A stretch of 32,286 nucleotides of DNA from Saccoglossus kowalevskii (lineage: Eukaryota; Hemichordata; Enteropneusta; Harrimaniidae). The position numbers and the translations under genes were made by a program. Location of the stretch: NCBI RefSeq assembly GCF_000003605.2, contig NW_003150760.1:251288-283573 (forward strand), read 5' to 3'. Numbering within the stretch: the stretch's first letter is position 1; each line of letters opens with the position of its first letter. Of the stretch, positions 1 to 10,957 are shown piece after piece. Below the pieces are notes generated by a model. That model had not been told where the DNA came from. It searched no databases and saw only the letters and a program-made list of their open reading frames with translations.

Positions 1-425
1 TAGGGAAACCCGAATGTATCGACATGGCAGTAGAAACCCAATGTATCGACATGGCAGTTAGAAACCCAATGTATCGACATGGCAGTTGGAAACCCAATGT
101 AGCAACATGGCAGTTAGAACCTCAATGTAGCGACATGGCAGTTAGAACCTCAATGTACCGACATGGCAGTTAGAAACCCAATGTATCGACATGGCAGTTA
201 GAAACCCAATGTAACGACATGGCAGTTAGAAACCCAATGTAGCGACATGGCAGTTAGAACCCCAATGTAGCGACATGGCAGTTAGAAACCCAATGTAGCG
301 ACTTGGCAGCTAGAAACCCAACATAGCAGGTTGTACCCAAATGTGGCGACTTGTCAGCTCGAGCCCCAGCGTTGCGACATGGTAGATGGAACCCAAATGT
401 CGCGATATGGCAGCCAGAACCCTAG
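1..425. repeat. 28-bp tandem repeat array, left end cut by window
   Basis: About 15 head-to-tail copies of a 28-bp unit are visible, each containing the core AACCCAATGTAGCGACATGG. The first eleven or so copies (to about position 310) are nearly identical and differ mainly at one variable site (TATCG, TAGCG, TAACG, TACCG). From about 310 to 425 the copies decay and change length. The array starts before base 1, so its full size is unknown. It carries no open frame of note and looks like a minisatellite. Confidence 0.95.
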
Positions 426-2100
426 ATTGGCCCAGTCATGGATTTTTGTATTGTCTTGTACATGATAATTGCTTCGAGGAACGAATTTGTAAATGTCTGG
501 GGTTGACGCGAAATGTCCACGCTTAAACTGTTCTGACGCGCCCTCTATAATTGTCACGGCGTTTGGGAAGTGGTAAATATGCCAACATAGTGATAGAGAG
601 ACTGTGATGCCAATGAGCAGCGTGAATTGTAAGCTGTCAACCAATGAGAAGACACCTTTTGTTTTGAACCGTGCTTCGCAACTTTAACCATGCTTTAACG
701 CACCTGTGAATGATCCTGATATTCAACATTCTTTGGGCAAGCCCGCGGCCAAGGTTGCTCAGTACAGTTTCATGCTTTCTCACACCAGGAAATTAATAAG
801 GCTTCGGCGATTGGCACCCAAGAACCTGTTATTAATAGTCCCAGTGGAACACGCCTTCGTTTCAGGTACATGTAGGAGTGCTCGCAGCCAGTTCGTTGAA
901 AATTTACCCAAACATACCGACTTTTAGGGTGGTTTTGGCTAAAAGGGGCGTTTTTTGGACTCGAAATGGGACATTAGTTTACGATTAGATATTGACAGGA
1001 TATTTACTACGTTTCAAATTCACTGGACACAATAAATTCTATTGTTGTTAGATTATTCACTGGCTATAAATTTAACTATAGGCGAAAATGAAACAAAAGA
1101 ATGCAGTATGTTATGCTACGTGTAAGGAGCATATACTTGTAAGCACATATTAGGCCATGCAATATGTGTTTTATAAGACATTACACGTTCATACTAGGAA
1201 CGTGCATAGATCGTCTGCCGTCCAAGAAGTTCTTCTCGACGTCTGCTAGCGGTGTCCCGATTTCTTCACAAAACGATGTAAAGACGCTTCTAGAAAACCT
1301 GATTGCGTCCTTCGTCTTCGGTGCATCTTTATTTTCTACTAGTGTGTCAAGTTCTTTTTTCTGAACTGAAGCTAAATCGAGGCGGACCATTGATATCAGC
1401 GACCGAACTAGCAGACGACATATTGGAAAAAACTCGATCAGATGACGAGTGACGCTACTATGGTAATTTAGCCGATAACACGTGATCCTGTTTTGACCAA
1501 TTACAGTACAGTATTAACGAGTGATGTATTATAATAGTAGATAGAACTGTACAACTGTCGCTGTCATGGTAACTGTGAATGTACGTATTAAAATTTGAAC
1601 GATTGATCAATTTCAGCTGTATTTACTATGAACGTATTGCGTAGTGCGATGTAGTTAAATACCAACCACATTTTCCTTCCCAGGGCTCTTAGCGCAGACT
1701 TTGAAGAAGCGCCATCTTGCGTGGGGAGTGGGCCAACAAGAAACTGTGCACATGCGAAGTTCTGAATATACAGTGTCCATCTAAATGTTCGACGGGGGCG
1801 CTGTTCGCGGAGAAATCATGTATTGCGAAATTATTTGAGATGGTAGCTTGCCAGATAAAAACGTGCATGCATTGAGGACCACGCGTATATTTTCCGAAAT
1901 ATGCAACAACATACAAATGTTCGGTGTTTGTAATACGTCACGTAGTACGGTGGCGTGAGTGGCGCCCTCGGTCGACAGACCCAACCGATCTGCGTTGGCG
2001 GAGGGGGGTCACTCACTGTGTCAGTCTATACGTCACGTGAATAATTCGAAGATTCAGCCATTATTTTTGTTTCCAGAGATACTAGTATCAAATTCCATCC
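426..2100. other. Intergenic DNA, no supported gene
   Basis: I see no convincing gene here. Open frames on both strands are under 100 codons, several lack ATG starts, and none resembles a known family. The 1690-2040 part is somewhat richer in CpG (for example GGGGGCGCTG near 1795) and ends with a perfect TCACGTGA E-box palindrome at 2033-2040, so it could hold a regulatory element, but nothing more can be supported. Confidence 0.5.
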
Positions 2101-2437
2101 CATGGGTAAATCAGAAAATGTCAAATACCCGAGGATGAGCAAATCAGAGGTAATTCAAATACCCACATAAAATGCCAGATACCCCAGTGTGGGATAATCA
2201 GAAAATGTCAGCTTTTTGACGGTGGGATGAATCACAGGAAGTCATATACCCAGGGGCGAGGAAATCAGAGAAAGTCAAATACCCGAGGGTGGGGTACTCA
2301 GAAACTGTCAAATACCCGAGGGTTGGAGAAATAAAAAAAAATTGTCAATTACCCGTCGGTGGGGGAATCAGAAATTGTCAACTAGCCAGGGGTGATGAAA
2401 ACAGAAAATGTAAAATACCCATTGATGAGGAAGTCTG
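2101..2437. repeat. Degenerate 33-bp tandem repeat array
   Basis: About ten diverged copies of a unit near 33 bp lie head to tail. A typical unit contains AATCAGAAAATGTCAAATAC followed by CCGAGGGTGGGG. Two adjacent units around 2251-2316 are exactly 33 bp. Others vary by insertion or deletion, including an A-run near 2330. The open frame through 2289-2495 is a by-product of the period being a multiple of three. The unit is unrelated in sequence to the 33-bp array at 8362. Confidence 0.85.
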
Positions 2438-2689
2438 TCCCATACATGACCGACTGTCAATAAAACTTGTTCTCATGCTATGTTGCCTGATATAACCATG
2501 CACGTAGAAATAAACCTCGGTTACATATACCTTCATGGTCCAATATATAGAACCGGGTAAACTTTATATTTGTAATGGGGAAGATATCACATTGGTCAAT
2601 GTACCAACCTTCACCTTACGCAAACAAGGTGCTTTTTATCAACGATGATGACTTTATTAATAGACTACAAGTTGTAAATCCTCAGTCAG

Positions 2690-2930
2690 CCATCACGTGA
2701 TCACTATATATAACAAGGTGACAGTCTCAAGTCGTTCACCGCGGCCTTGTGATCTATCATGATAAAAAACAATAATCACGGCGACTACTTTACAGTGTTT
2801 GGACGACCTAGGGCTGACTGTTTTAACGATTTTCTCTGTGTGAATTTGAAAAATAAATCTACCCTGAGAGTTCTAATCGGTTGAGTATTAACATTTCTCA
2901 TTGTGCAGCAATAGTGGCGCGACGAGGATC
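2690..2930 (+). mobile_element. Probable LTR retrotransposon remnant (LTR 3' part plus primer-binding site)
   Basis: In order the sequence shows an E-box TCACGTGA (2693-2700), a TATA box TATATATAA near 2705, a poly(A) signal AATAAA near 2851, and then GTGGCGCGACGAGGATC at about 2915-2931. The last stretch resembles the TGGCGACGAGGAT primer-binding site, complementary to the tRNA-Ser(GCT) 3' end, that many metazoan Gypsy-type elements use; here it carries a two-base insertion. Promoter, poly(A) signal and primer-binding site in that order are what a 5' LTR and its border look like. The left LTR edge is unclear; TGTTGC at 2481 is one candidate. No gag or pol frame follows, so the element is truncated. 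A chance arrangement cannot be excluded. Confidence 0.4.
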
Positions 2931-5900
2931 TTCACAGACCCTCACCACGCATGCCCCCTCTCCCGAGGGTCCGACTTACAGAATAATCTGGTACGCATGA
3001 CTGTGAAAGAAAACGCTTTAAATGTTAACGCGCGTTACGCGTTTAAGGTTACCATTTCAGTCAAAATAAATAAAAAGGGTGTCTTTTCCGGTACTGCCAA
3101 CGTGATAAAGGTGGTATTTTTTTAAATTAGATTATTGTTTTTTTTATTACTTTAAGGAATTCAATAATCGCAAAAACGAGGAAAACGTCCGGCCCCCCTG
3201 GTTAACGACACTCGATCACGGGCGATCACGGCATATGACCAACCCGTGCGAGATCGCGAGATCAGGCGCGAGTTCAAGATGCGTGGTCTTTTAGCTTTCT
3301 AACAGTGAAAAGGGAACGACATTTTGACCTTTTAAAACGTGTTTGGGGTCACTTTGAAAACCCCTTTCACAGGCATGGGTTCCAGGTATTTCCACAAGTC
3401 GGACCCCGGGGCCCCTTTTGACAAGCCTAGCACAGGGAATGGTATGTTCTACCACTCAATTTGTGTAGCTTGGGTGAATAGCATATCATTGTGCGCTTTG
3501 CCCGGGGTCACGTCCTATAAGATTTTCAAGGATTATTCAGTTCGAGTTCTAAATGTATTCTTCAAACTTCGACTGATTACTGCCGCTAGTGGCGGGCTTA
3601 AAGAGTTCAGAATCAGTATGACAGGCGAGATTTTACATCCAAATACTCATATTACCATAATATGGACATCGGAAAAGTACGCGTGATGTGCCGCCCAATT
3701 GGGTTACTTAACCTAAGTATTCCCTGGGAATGCTGTCGAAATCTATCGCAATCGATCCACATAATATTATCTAGTGTTTTTAGTATCACTAGAAATGTCC
3801 AAGCATTCACTGTACGTGTACGATAAGAATGCAAAGCCATTCAAATTCACCTGTGACAGGAACTGTCTAGGCGCACTTACTTGGTGCTCGGAAATAGGAC
3901 TGAATGCAGAACCCCTTTGAGGTTGAAAACTGAAGAAAAAATATATCCGTTTTGAAATAAAACGAATCCCGTAACAGCAATACCCCAACCCGGCCTTAAG
4001 TACCTGGACGTCCATGTTCCAACTGTTCATCTGACGAGGTAAAGTATAGAACGGATATTGCTGTGTTTCAAAACAAACATTTACCCGCCATGCAGTGATG
4101 TGGTAGTTTTATAATTGTAGGGCGATTTAGCTTATTACACGATTCGCTTTGAACATGGACGTACTAAAAACTGTGTGATGTGCTCGGACGCAAATCTTTC
4201 AAAAATTGTCTCCTACCTTTAAGGCGATGTTTATTTTAAAATGTTGCCACGCATACGCGCGTGTAAGACGCGCACCTGAATCAAGTGTGTTCACTAGACA
4301 TCAATGATTAACCTTGCGAAAAATGTCTTTCCTTATTGAGGTTTTTTTATCTGGGCATTTTTCAAACCTTTGAATGATTGCCGAATATTCTAGTTAATAA
4401 ACATCTCATTAAATGATAAGTGTTGTTTTGACACTGAGCGAGACGCGGCGAAAAACAACCGATTCATTGTTTCCTTGTCAGTATCAACGCCCTCTCTCGG
4501 CCATAGACAGGCACATCAAAGAAGTGCACCCCATGCGTAATTACCTGCAAAACCAACAGAACACTCTGCAAATTAAATAACTCTGATCCAAGGTAATTTA
4601 CAAGATAATCCCCGGATTACAGAGACACTCTCAAGTTATCTTTTTCTGACACCCGGCCTGACACTAATGAGGCGGGCGTCAAGTCCGAATCGTTAATGGA
4701 GTAACGTATCTGACAAGAACACGCACAATAGTTGCGTTGATTTGGTTACCGTGTGATTAAGAGAAAAAGTCACGAATGTCGTTGGTGTGAAACCCCTCAT
4801 TAAATCGAACAAACATCTCTTGAAAAAACAGGTGGGATGCATTTAAGTATTTGTTAATTACATATTTGCTCGTTTATATAGTATGTAGTATTGAGGTTAG
4901 AACAACTCGAACACCGTACGGCCGTTGCGAGTACTGCGTAATACCCCATCGTGTATTCGAATGCAAAGTGTTTATCCCACAAGGTTGTTTCTAATGACAT
5001 ATCATAGCACTGTTTTCGTTGTGTAGCTCTGTGTATATACCACCGTGACCACAATCCAATTCCTCTGCTTTGTATAAATATAAATAAATTTGAATGACAG
5101 TTGAATTCGACCAAACAATCATCTTGAACTAGCGCAGTGCGCAATGACTTCACATGAGAACGTTTCAATATTATTCCATCAGCCAAATAGAAACTTCGAG
5201 TAACTTTGCATAGATTCCGTTCAACATACATGAATACTTCAACAAACATTAACTGAGTTCGAATTTGGTGTGTTTTTGGTATGTCACGGGTTGTGTGTTG
5301 TCACGGCGTACGTGTGTTACGTAACCCTTGCATATGAGGTCAAAGGTGAACCACCCGCAGCAATCGCACCTGACTGACCATAGTGAACTATATGTTGCAT
5401 TTCATCGCAAATCACCTACAGACATCCATGATGTTGCTGATCAAATATTTTCTATTTTTAAATAGTGAGAGGCAAGTTGTACTCTCCACGAGAACAAACT
5501 ATTTCAAAACGGTCAAAGAAGCAGTCATAGTAAACTGGATTTGTTATGAGAAAGAAACTGGTAAACGCGCACTGTTTAGAAAAAGAGTACTTTCCGAGTA
5601 AATGCTGGCAAAAAATGCTTGACGAAAACTGTTCACCACCACGAGTTAACACCATGCTTAGAACAATAGACGCGGGCGGCAAAGAATGGAATATATCTCA
5701 CTTTATTACTAGTGAAGTGGATCACCTGCATATTCCTACCAGACCCAGATCTCAGGCTCCGACCTTCATCTGACCCACTTCTAATCGATACGGTGATTTT
5801 TACGCTCTTCCATAAATCATGGATCAACATCACGTGGTTGACATAAATAATATATTGATTTTTTTATTGATTTACTTCACACGACTTCCGATAACTTGAT

Positions 5901-8361
5901 GTAATAATAACGCGTTATTTTTGTTATGAAAATCCGTTGATGTACGCAAGTGACAGGGGTCCCAGGCGACGTGTACTACGCGTGTAACGACAATGTTTAC
6001 ACGGAATTAGAACGCGCGCTACAAAACTGTTCCACGTTAACGCCAAATGTCTTGCATATATACGCGCTTGTATGTCCACGTCATAATATATTCAGAATGA
6101 ATTAATGACGTTTAGGTACCGCGTCGTCGTGATCGCCTACACTAGTGTACTGACGGATGCGATTAGAAGTTCCCTTCTCTTTGAGTCAATGTGCTCACAT
6201 TGGTCGAAATCGAATACGATGTGTTCTGTCAAGACCTTTGCGATTAAAACTAATTTCTATTCTGTCGATTGACATGGGTCAATTCCATTAACATAACACG
6301 CTCACTAACAGCTTAATACACCAAACATTGTCGACTGTGTTAGAACACAATGCAACACTTGTATTACCACCGATATGCCTACCTTCATTTGCCTTGCCGT
6401 GTGTCGTAAATAGTAGTGTTGGCTTACCGGGGAATTATTGAGTGTCTTGGCAACCTATTGAAAATAAACAAATTATCGGTGAAAGCAAAGACCTTTGGCA
6501 GGCCTGAGTAAGCCTTCCCTTCATAAAGGGTCTGGGTGTTGAAGGTGGTGTTGGATTTCGCAAGGGAACACAGGTCTTCATGGAGGTAGGCATTTATTTT
6601 ACTTTTAACGTGTTTTAATGATTTCTTTGTATAGTTGTCACACCATTTCTACCTGTTACATACATCGAGTATTGATGGCAGGAATGGAAGAACAAACCAA
6701 ACATATTGCATGTATATAGGCTGTGAGTTTTCGTGGTTGTACCAAGGTCAATAAACTCGGAATTTGTATTTTTTAAATCTACTAGCTTGCCTGGACAACG
6801 GATTCCAGTCTCATTTGTGCAGAGTAGTCGTTTTCAAACAGATACAAACGAAACTCTCGCTATTTCGAAAAAAAGTAATTGTCAAAGCAACGAATAAAAC
6901 GTGCGACTCTGGTTAAAATGTATAAAACAAACATGCAATAAGTAGATTGCTTCGCCCCGAGCAAGAGTAGATACAACTACATGTCAACAACTTGATGTCC
7001 ACTCTTGAGACGTGTTACGTAGAGTGGTCTCGAGCTCATTGTGTTCCTTTTTGGTCGAGGATCGAGTGGATGCAGTCTCCAGTCAGGTCATCTATTTAAA
7101 AAAAAATCGATAGAATTGACACACAGACTTTCAGCAACACAATCAGCCGGTTATAAGATACTAATCTCTGCTGATTAAAGAGTCAGCCATTTCATAGGGG
7201 AGGCTGAAAGATCCCGAGTGTGACCAGTGCATTTTGTTCGCGGTGTCTTGTTCTATACATTTTTTAAAATTTTATTTTTTGAATTTGCATGCAATTCAAA
7301 TTATCTGTACGTACATCTAATTCAGAGGCGCATGCGTACTTGCGTTTAAATTGAACCATATACCCGTCTTTATTCACGGCTGCCATTGAACGTTTGTATA
7401 TCGCAAGAACGCGTTCTTGAAACTTCAGTTTTTTGGTTTTACATGCAGACAGCAGATATTTGTTGAAGTCTAGATATTGAAAGTAATAAGCGGACACGTA
7501 CGTAGGGTTTCTAGATGGAGTGTCTAATTTTGAATACCATACGGAACTGTCAGACAGCATAAGTGTGCCGATGGTACCATTTTCCAGTGGTCAGAAAGAT
7601 GAGTTCACCATTCGACCCCGGGTACCTTTTACAGCATAGCAAATTCGATTTACAGATCACATACATGTATGCGAGAATGGAGTGTGTTTGAATAAATGGC
7701 GCTGAGATGGAGCTAATTTGATTCAATTCGAATTCGATACAGTGTATCAGTGGGGAACCCCTGGGAAGGTACTCACTCATCATGCGAGAATTCACATACA
7801 GAATCTCCATTGACGAGTTTTACCAAGTAGTCTGTACTGTTAGGGGATAGATGTACTCGAACAACTGATAGTCGTGTACTCTCTAGACAGGGAATCTTAT
7901 AGAGAAATAGTATCTGTAGTTTACAAAACTAATACGTGACTTATATTTAGGCAGTTTGCAGTTGAGTTAAGCCCATTATATTTACAACTTCAGGAACAAT
8001 GGCCACATTGTCTTGCATACCTTGTTTATCAAAACCGGCCAGCTCATAGTTGTAAAACACTGCTATTACTAACAATTTAAATAGTTTCAATGAATGACTG
8101 AAGCGAATAGAAGCTGGTACTTTAGATTTTTTTTTTCAAATGTATATATACGATCATGGGATATTTAGCAATGTATATTGTAGCTGGCAGCCTTCTGATT
8201 TTCCATGGCTAGTGTAGTGTATATAGCCCCATGCGTTCGCATATATTTAGAGGCTCAGGACGCTTTTGATCAACAGCCGATGCCCGCCGGGGCTCACCAA
8301 ACTGAAACGCCAATAATATGACCATGGAGTTACCTCCATGATATGATCGTAGTCGGTACCA
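2931..8361. other. Intergenic DNA, no supported gene
   Basis: No supported gene was found in this stretch. The longest frames (131 codons on the minus strand at 4854-5249, 115 on the plus strand at 3339-3686, about 98 on the minus strand at 7264-7560) have no recognisable domain, and several begin at non-ATG codons. They are within what chance gives in this much AT-rich DNA. The only structure I can name is one copy of a dispersed repeat at 3324-3410 and a short inverted repeat at 8323-8340. Confidence 0.5.
3324..3410 (+). repeat. Dispersed repeat, copy 1
   Basis: This stretch aligns by eye with 17948-18040. Shared blocks are TTTTG(G)ACC, AAAACGTGTTT, a purine/T-rich spacer, then CATGGGT(T/A)CCAGGTATT(T/C)CC and a CCCCGG block. 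Similarity is roughly two thirds to three quarters over about 85 bases with small gaps. No terminal repeats or target duplication could be set, so the family type is unknown. Part of it lies inside a 115-codon frame without an ATG start, which I do not regard as a gene. Confidence 0.6.
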
Positions 8362-9587
8362 AGCGTTGTCCCTGGTCTTAGCCCCACGGTAACACGCGTT
8401 ATTCCAGGTTTTAGCCTCGCAGTACCAAGCGTTGTCCAAGGTCTTAGCCTCACGGTACCACGCGTTGTCCCAGATCTTAGCCTTGCATTACCACGCGTTG
8501 TCTAAGGTCTTAGCCTCGCGATACCACGCGTTGTCCCAGGTCTTAGCCTCACAATACCACGCGTTTTCCCAGGGGTTAGCGCCGCAGTACCACGCGTTTT
8601 CCTAGGCCTTAGCCTCGCGGTACGACGCGTTGTCCCAGGTCTTAGCTTCCCATTACCACGCGTTATCCCAGGTCTCAGCCTTGCGGAACCATGCGTTATC
8701 CCAGGTCTTAGCCTTTTGGAACCATGCGTTATCCCAGGTCTTAGCCTCGCAGTACCAAACGTTGTCCCAGGTCTTAGCCTCACAATACCACGCGTTTTCC
8801 CAGGGGTTAGCGCCGCAGTACCACGCATTGTCATAGGTCTTAGCCTCGCGGTACGACGCGTTGTCCCAGGTCTTAGCTTCCCATTACCACGCGTTATCCC
8901 AGGTCTCAGCTTTGCGGAACCATGCGTTATCCCAGGTCTTAGCCTTTTGGAACCATGCGTTATCCCAGGTCTTAGCCTCGCAGTACCAAACGTTGTTCCA
9001 GGTCTTAGCCTCGCGGTACCACGCGTTGTCCGAGATCTCAGCCTTGCGGAACCACGCGTTATCTCAGGTATTAGCCTCGCGCTACCACGCGTTGTCCCAG
9101 GTATTAGCCTCGCGGTACCACGCGTTGTCCCAGGTCTTAGCTTCCCAGTACCACGCGTTATCCCAGGTCTTAGCCTCGCGGAACCATGCGTTATCCCAGG
9201 TCTTAGCTTCCCAGTACCACGCGTTATCCCAGGTCTTAGCCTCGCGGAACCATGCGTTATCCCAGGTCTTAGCGCCGCGGTACCACGGGTTATCTCAGGA
9301 ATTAGCCTCGCGGTACCAAGCGTTATCCCAGGTCTTAGCGCCGCGGTACCACGCATTATCGCAGGTATTATATATTAGCCTCGCGCTACCACGCGTTGTC
9401 CCGGGCCTTAGCCTCGCGGCACCAAGCGTTATTCCAGGTCTTAGCCTTGCGGAACCATGCGTTATCCCCGGTCTTAGCGCCGCGGTACCACGCGTTATCT
9501 CAGGTATTAGTCTCGCGCTACCACGCGTTGTCCCAGGTATTAGCCTCGCGGTACCATGTGTTATCCCAGGTCTTAGCCTCCCAGGTT
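8362..9587. repeat. CpG-rich 33-bp minisatellite, about 37 units, with 231-bp higher-order duplication
   Basis: The unit is 33 bp, with core CTCGCGGTACCACGCGTTGT followed by CCCAGGTCTTAG. Most units carry GGTACC and ACGCGT sites and three or four CpGs, unlike the AT-rich surroundings. Many differences between units are C-to-T or G-to-A changes at CpG (ACGCG to ATGCG, CGCGG to CGCAG), as expected from methylation decay. Bases 8551-8775 recur at 8782-9006, exactly 231 bp (seven units) later, so a seven-unit block was duplicated. A short TATATAT insertion near 9367-9375 breaks the phase. Long frames appear on both strands because 33 is a multiple of three. Confidence 0.96.
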
Positions 9588-10820
9588 TTAACTTTGATTT
9601 ATTGTTTGCAATTATGTAAACTGCGAATGTATATCGACTGTCTCCAGTGATCCTGTGAGCTCAGGTTATCTAACACCGACTCAATCAGTCATACATGACA
9701 GCCTCCTTGAGCGCACTGTATTACATGATGGACTCAATATTTACTCGCATGTCCCCTCGTTGTCATGGTGTTGCCTGTGTCATACGATAAGTGGCGAACT
9801 TACCTGGCTGATGTTGAGATCTTAAATAAAAAAAAACAAAAAAAACAGAACATTTATGTTTACCACTATGACTTGAAAATCATAAATTCAACCTCATGAT
9901 CGTTAGTTCGCATTGTGAATCACCGTTTTGTAATAGATGACACCTCTTTTGAAGCGCTATTGTCACATGATGGCGCCCTTCAATGAGTTGGTCATTGCAG
10001 TCAATGTTATAAATCATTCATATACAGCTGCCGATTATTTACTTATATGCCTTGGAATAACATCGATATTATTATCTTCCACTTTTCATTGCATTTGTTG
10101 ATAACTTTGCATTTCGACACTGCATAAATCTGTGCGTAATTTGCCTCTCCGATCACGTGTCGCACTTCATCCTTCGTGGCATAAGTTCATGTGGATAATT
10201 ACCTTAATCGTCACGTGACCACGATTCATCAAATTGTAATCTCGGTTGTCTCAAATTGGTTCCCGCCAATCACTGTTGGTGTGTAGCCAGTTTGTGACAT
10301 AGTTGTCGTTATTTTGTCTCATAACCACGATGACGTAACCAGGTTATGGCCACAAATTCCGCAATGTTCATTTGTTAAATCCAGTCTAACAGTCGTGTAA
10401 TATATTTATACTACAGTCTGATATATAATAAACAAATTATATACTAGTAGTAATAAAGATGAAATGAAGGGATAATAATTAACTGTCAAATAAGAGTAAG
10501 TGAGAAAATAAATATTTAAATGAAATAATTTTGAAACAATAAATTTGGCAAATTTGAATTTACTTATCAACTTTCTTGATTGTTTTCTATTATTATATAT
10601 CAGTATTCTGGTGCAATGCTCATACCAAGTTTTCGCATCACTTTAAATGTACTGCGCAAGATCAACACGCGTAAAAGTTTGTTCCTTATTTGAATATGCA
10701 GTTACGTGAATGTGATTACAGCTTATTTGTACTTTAGGATTTAAATATATTCAAACTATAATTCTAACCAACGTGAGCCAGGACCATTACATGTGTAGTG
10801 TTCTGCTATGCTGTGTTGCG
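9588..10820. other. Intergenic DNA, no supported gene
   Basis: No gene or named repeat is visible. Short A-runs lie near 9827-9845, a TCACGTGA palindrome at 10211-10218, and very AT-rich sequence at 10390-10600. Confidence 0.5.
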
Positions 10821-10957
10821 TTAAAGCAGGGGGGGGGGTCGTCACCTGCGCACGCGCGGGAATTGAGTCCCAAGCGATGATAACAACACACGCTAAGAAC
10901 TCAATGACACGCTATGGCCACCTAATACATGCGTAGGTGACGACTCCCCCGCTTTAA
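10821..10957. mobile_element. MITE with TTAA ends, family A copy 1 (137 bp)
   Basis: The element begins TTAAAGC followed by a G-run, then GTCGTCACCTGCGCACGCG. It ends with GCGTAGGTGACGACTCCCCC then GCTTTAA. The two ends are inverted repeats of about 28 bases with few mismatches. A second copy at 29533-29697 shares both termini and the interior block GGGAATTGAGTCCCAAGCGA. Unrelated flanks meet the element exactly at TTAA in both copies, which fits piggyBac-type TTAA target duplication, although TTAA could instead be part of the terminal repeat. It has no coding capacity, so it is non-autonomous. Confidence 0.85.

Noticed and set aside
1-425. CRISPR array from regularly repeated units
   Set aside because: The repeats are directly contiguous with no unique spacers, and the window is eukaryotic.
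3586-3600. CCGCTAGTGGCGGG as a second CTCF site
   Set aside because: The spacing between AG and GGC is wrong for the CTCF core, unlike the site at 27863.
3339-3686. 115-codon plus-strand frame
   Set aside because: It starts at a non-ATG codon and overlaps a dispersed repeat also found at 17.9 kb.
4854-5249. 131-codon minus-strand frame with ATG start
   Set aside because: No domain, signal or splice context was recognised. The length is plausible by chance over 32 kb on six frames.
8502-9356. 284-codon minus-strand frame and overlapping 220- and 252-codon plus-strand frames as proteins
   Set aside because: They are products of a 33-bp tandem array whose period is a multiple of three. Frames are open on both strands, and substitutions show CpG decay rather than any visible codon bias.
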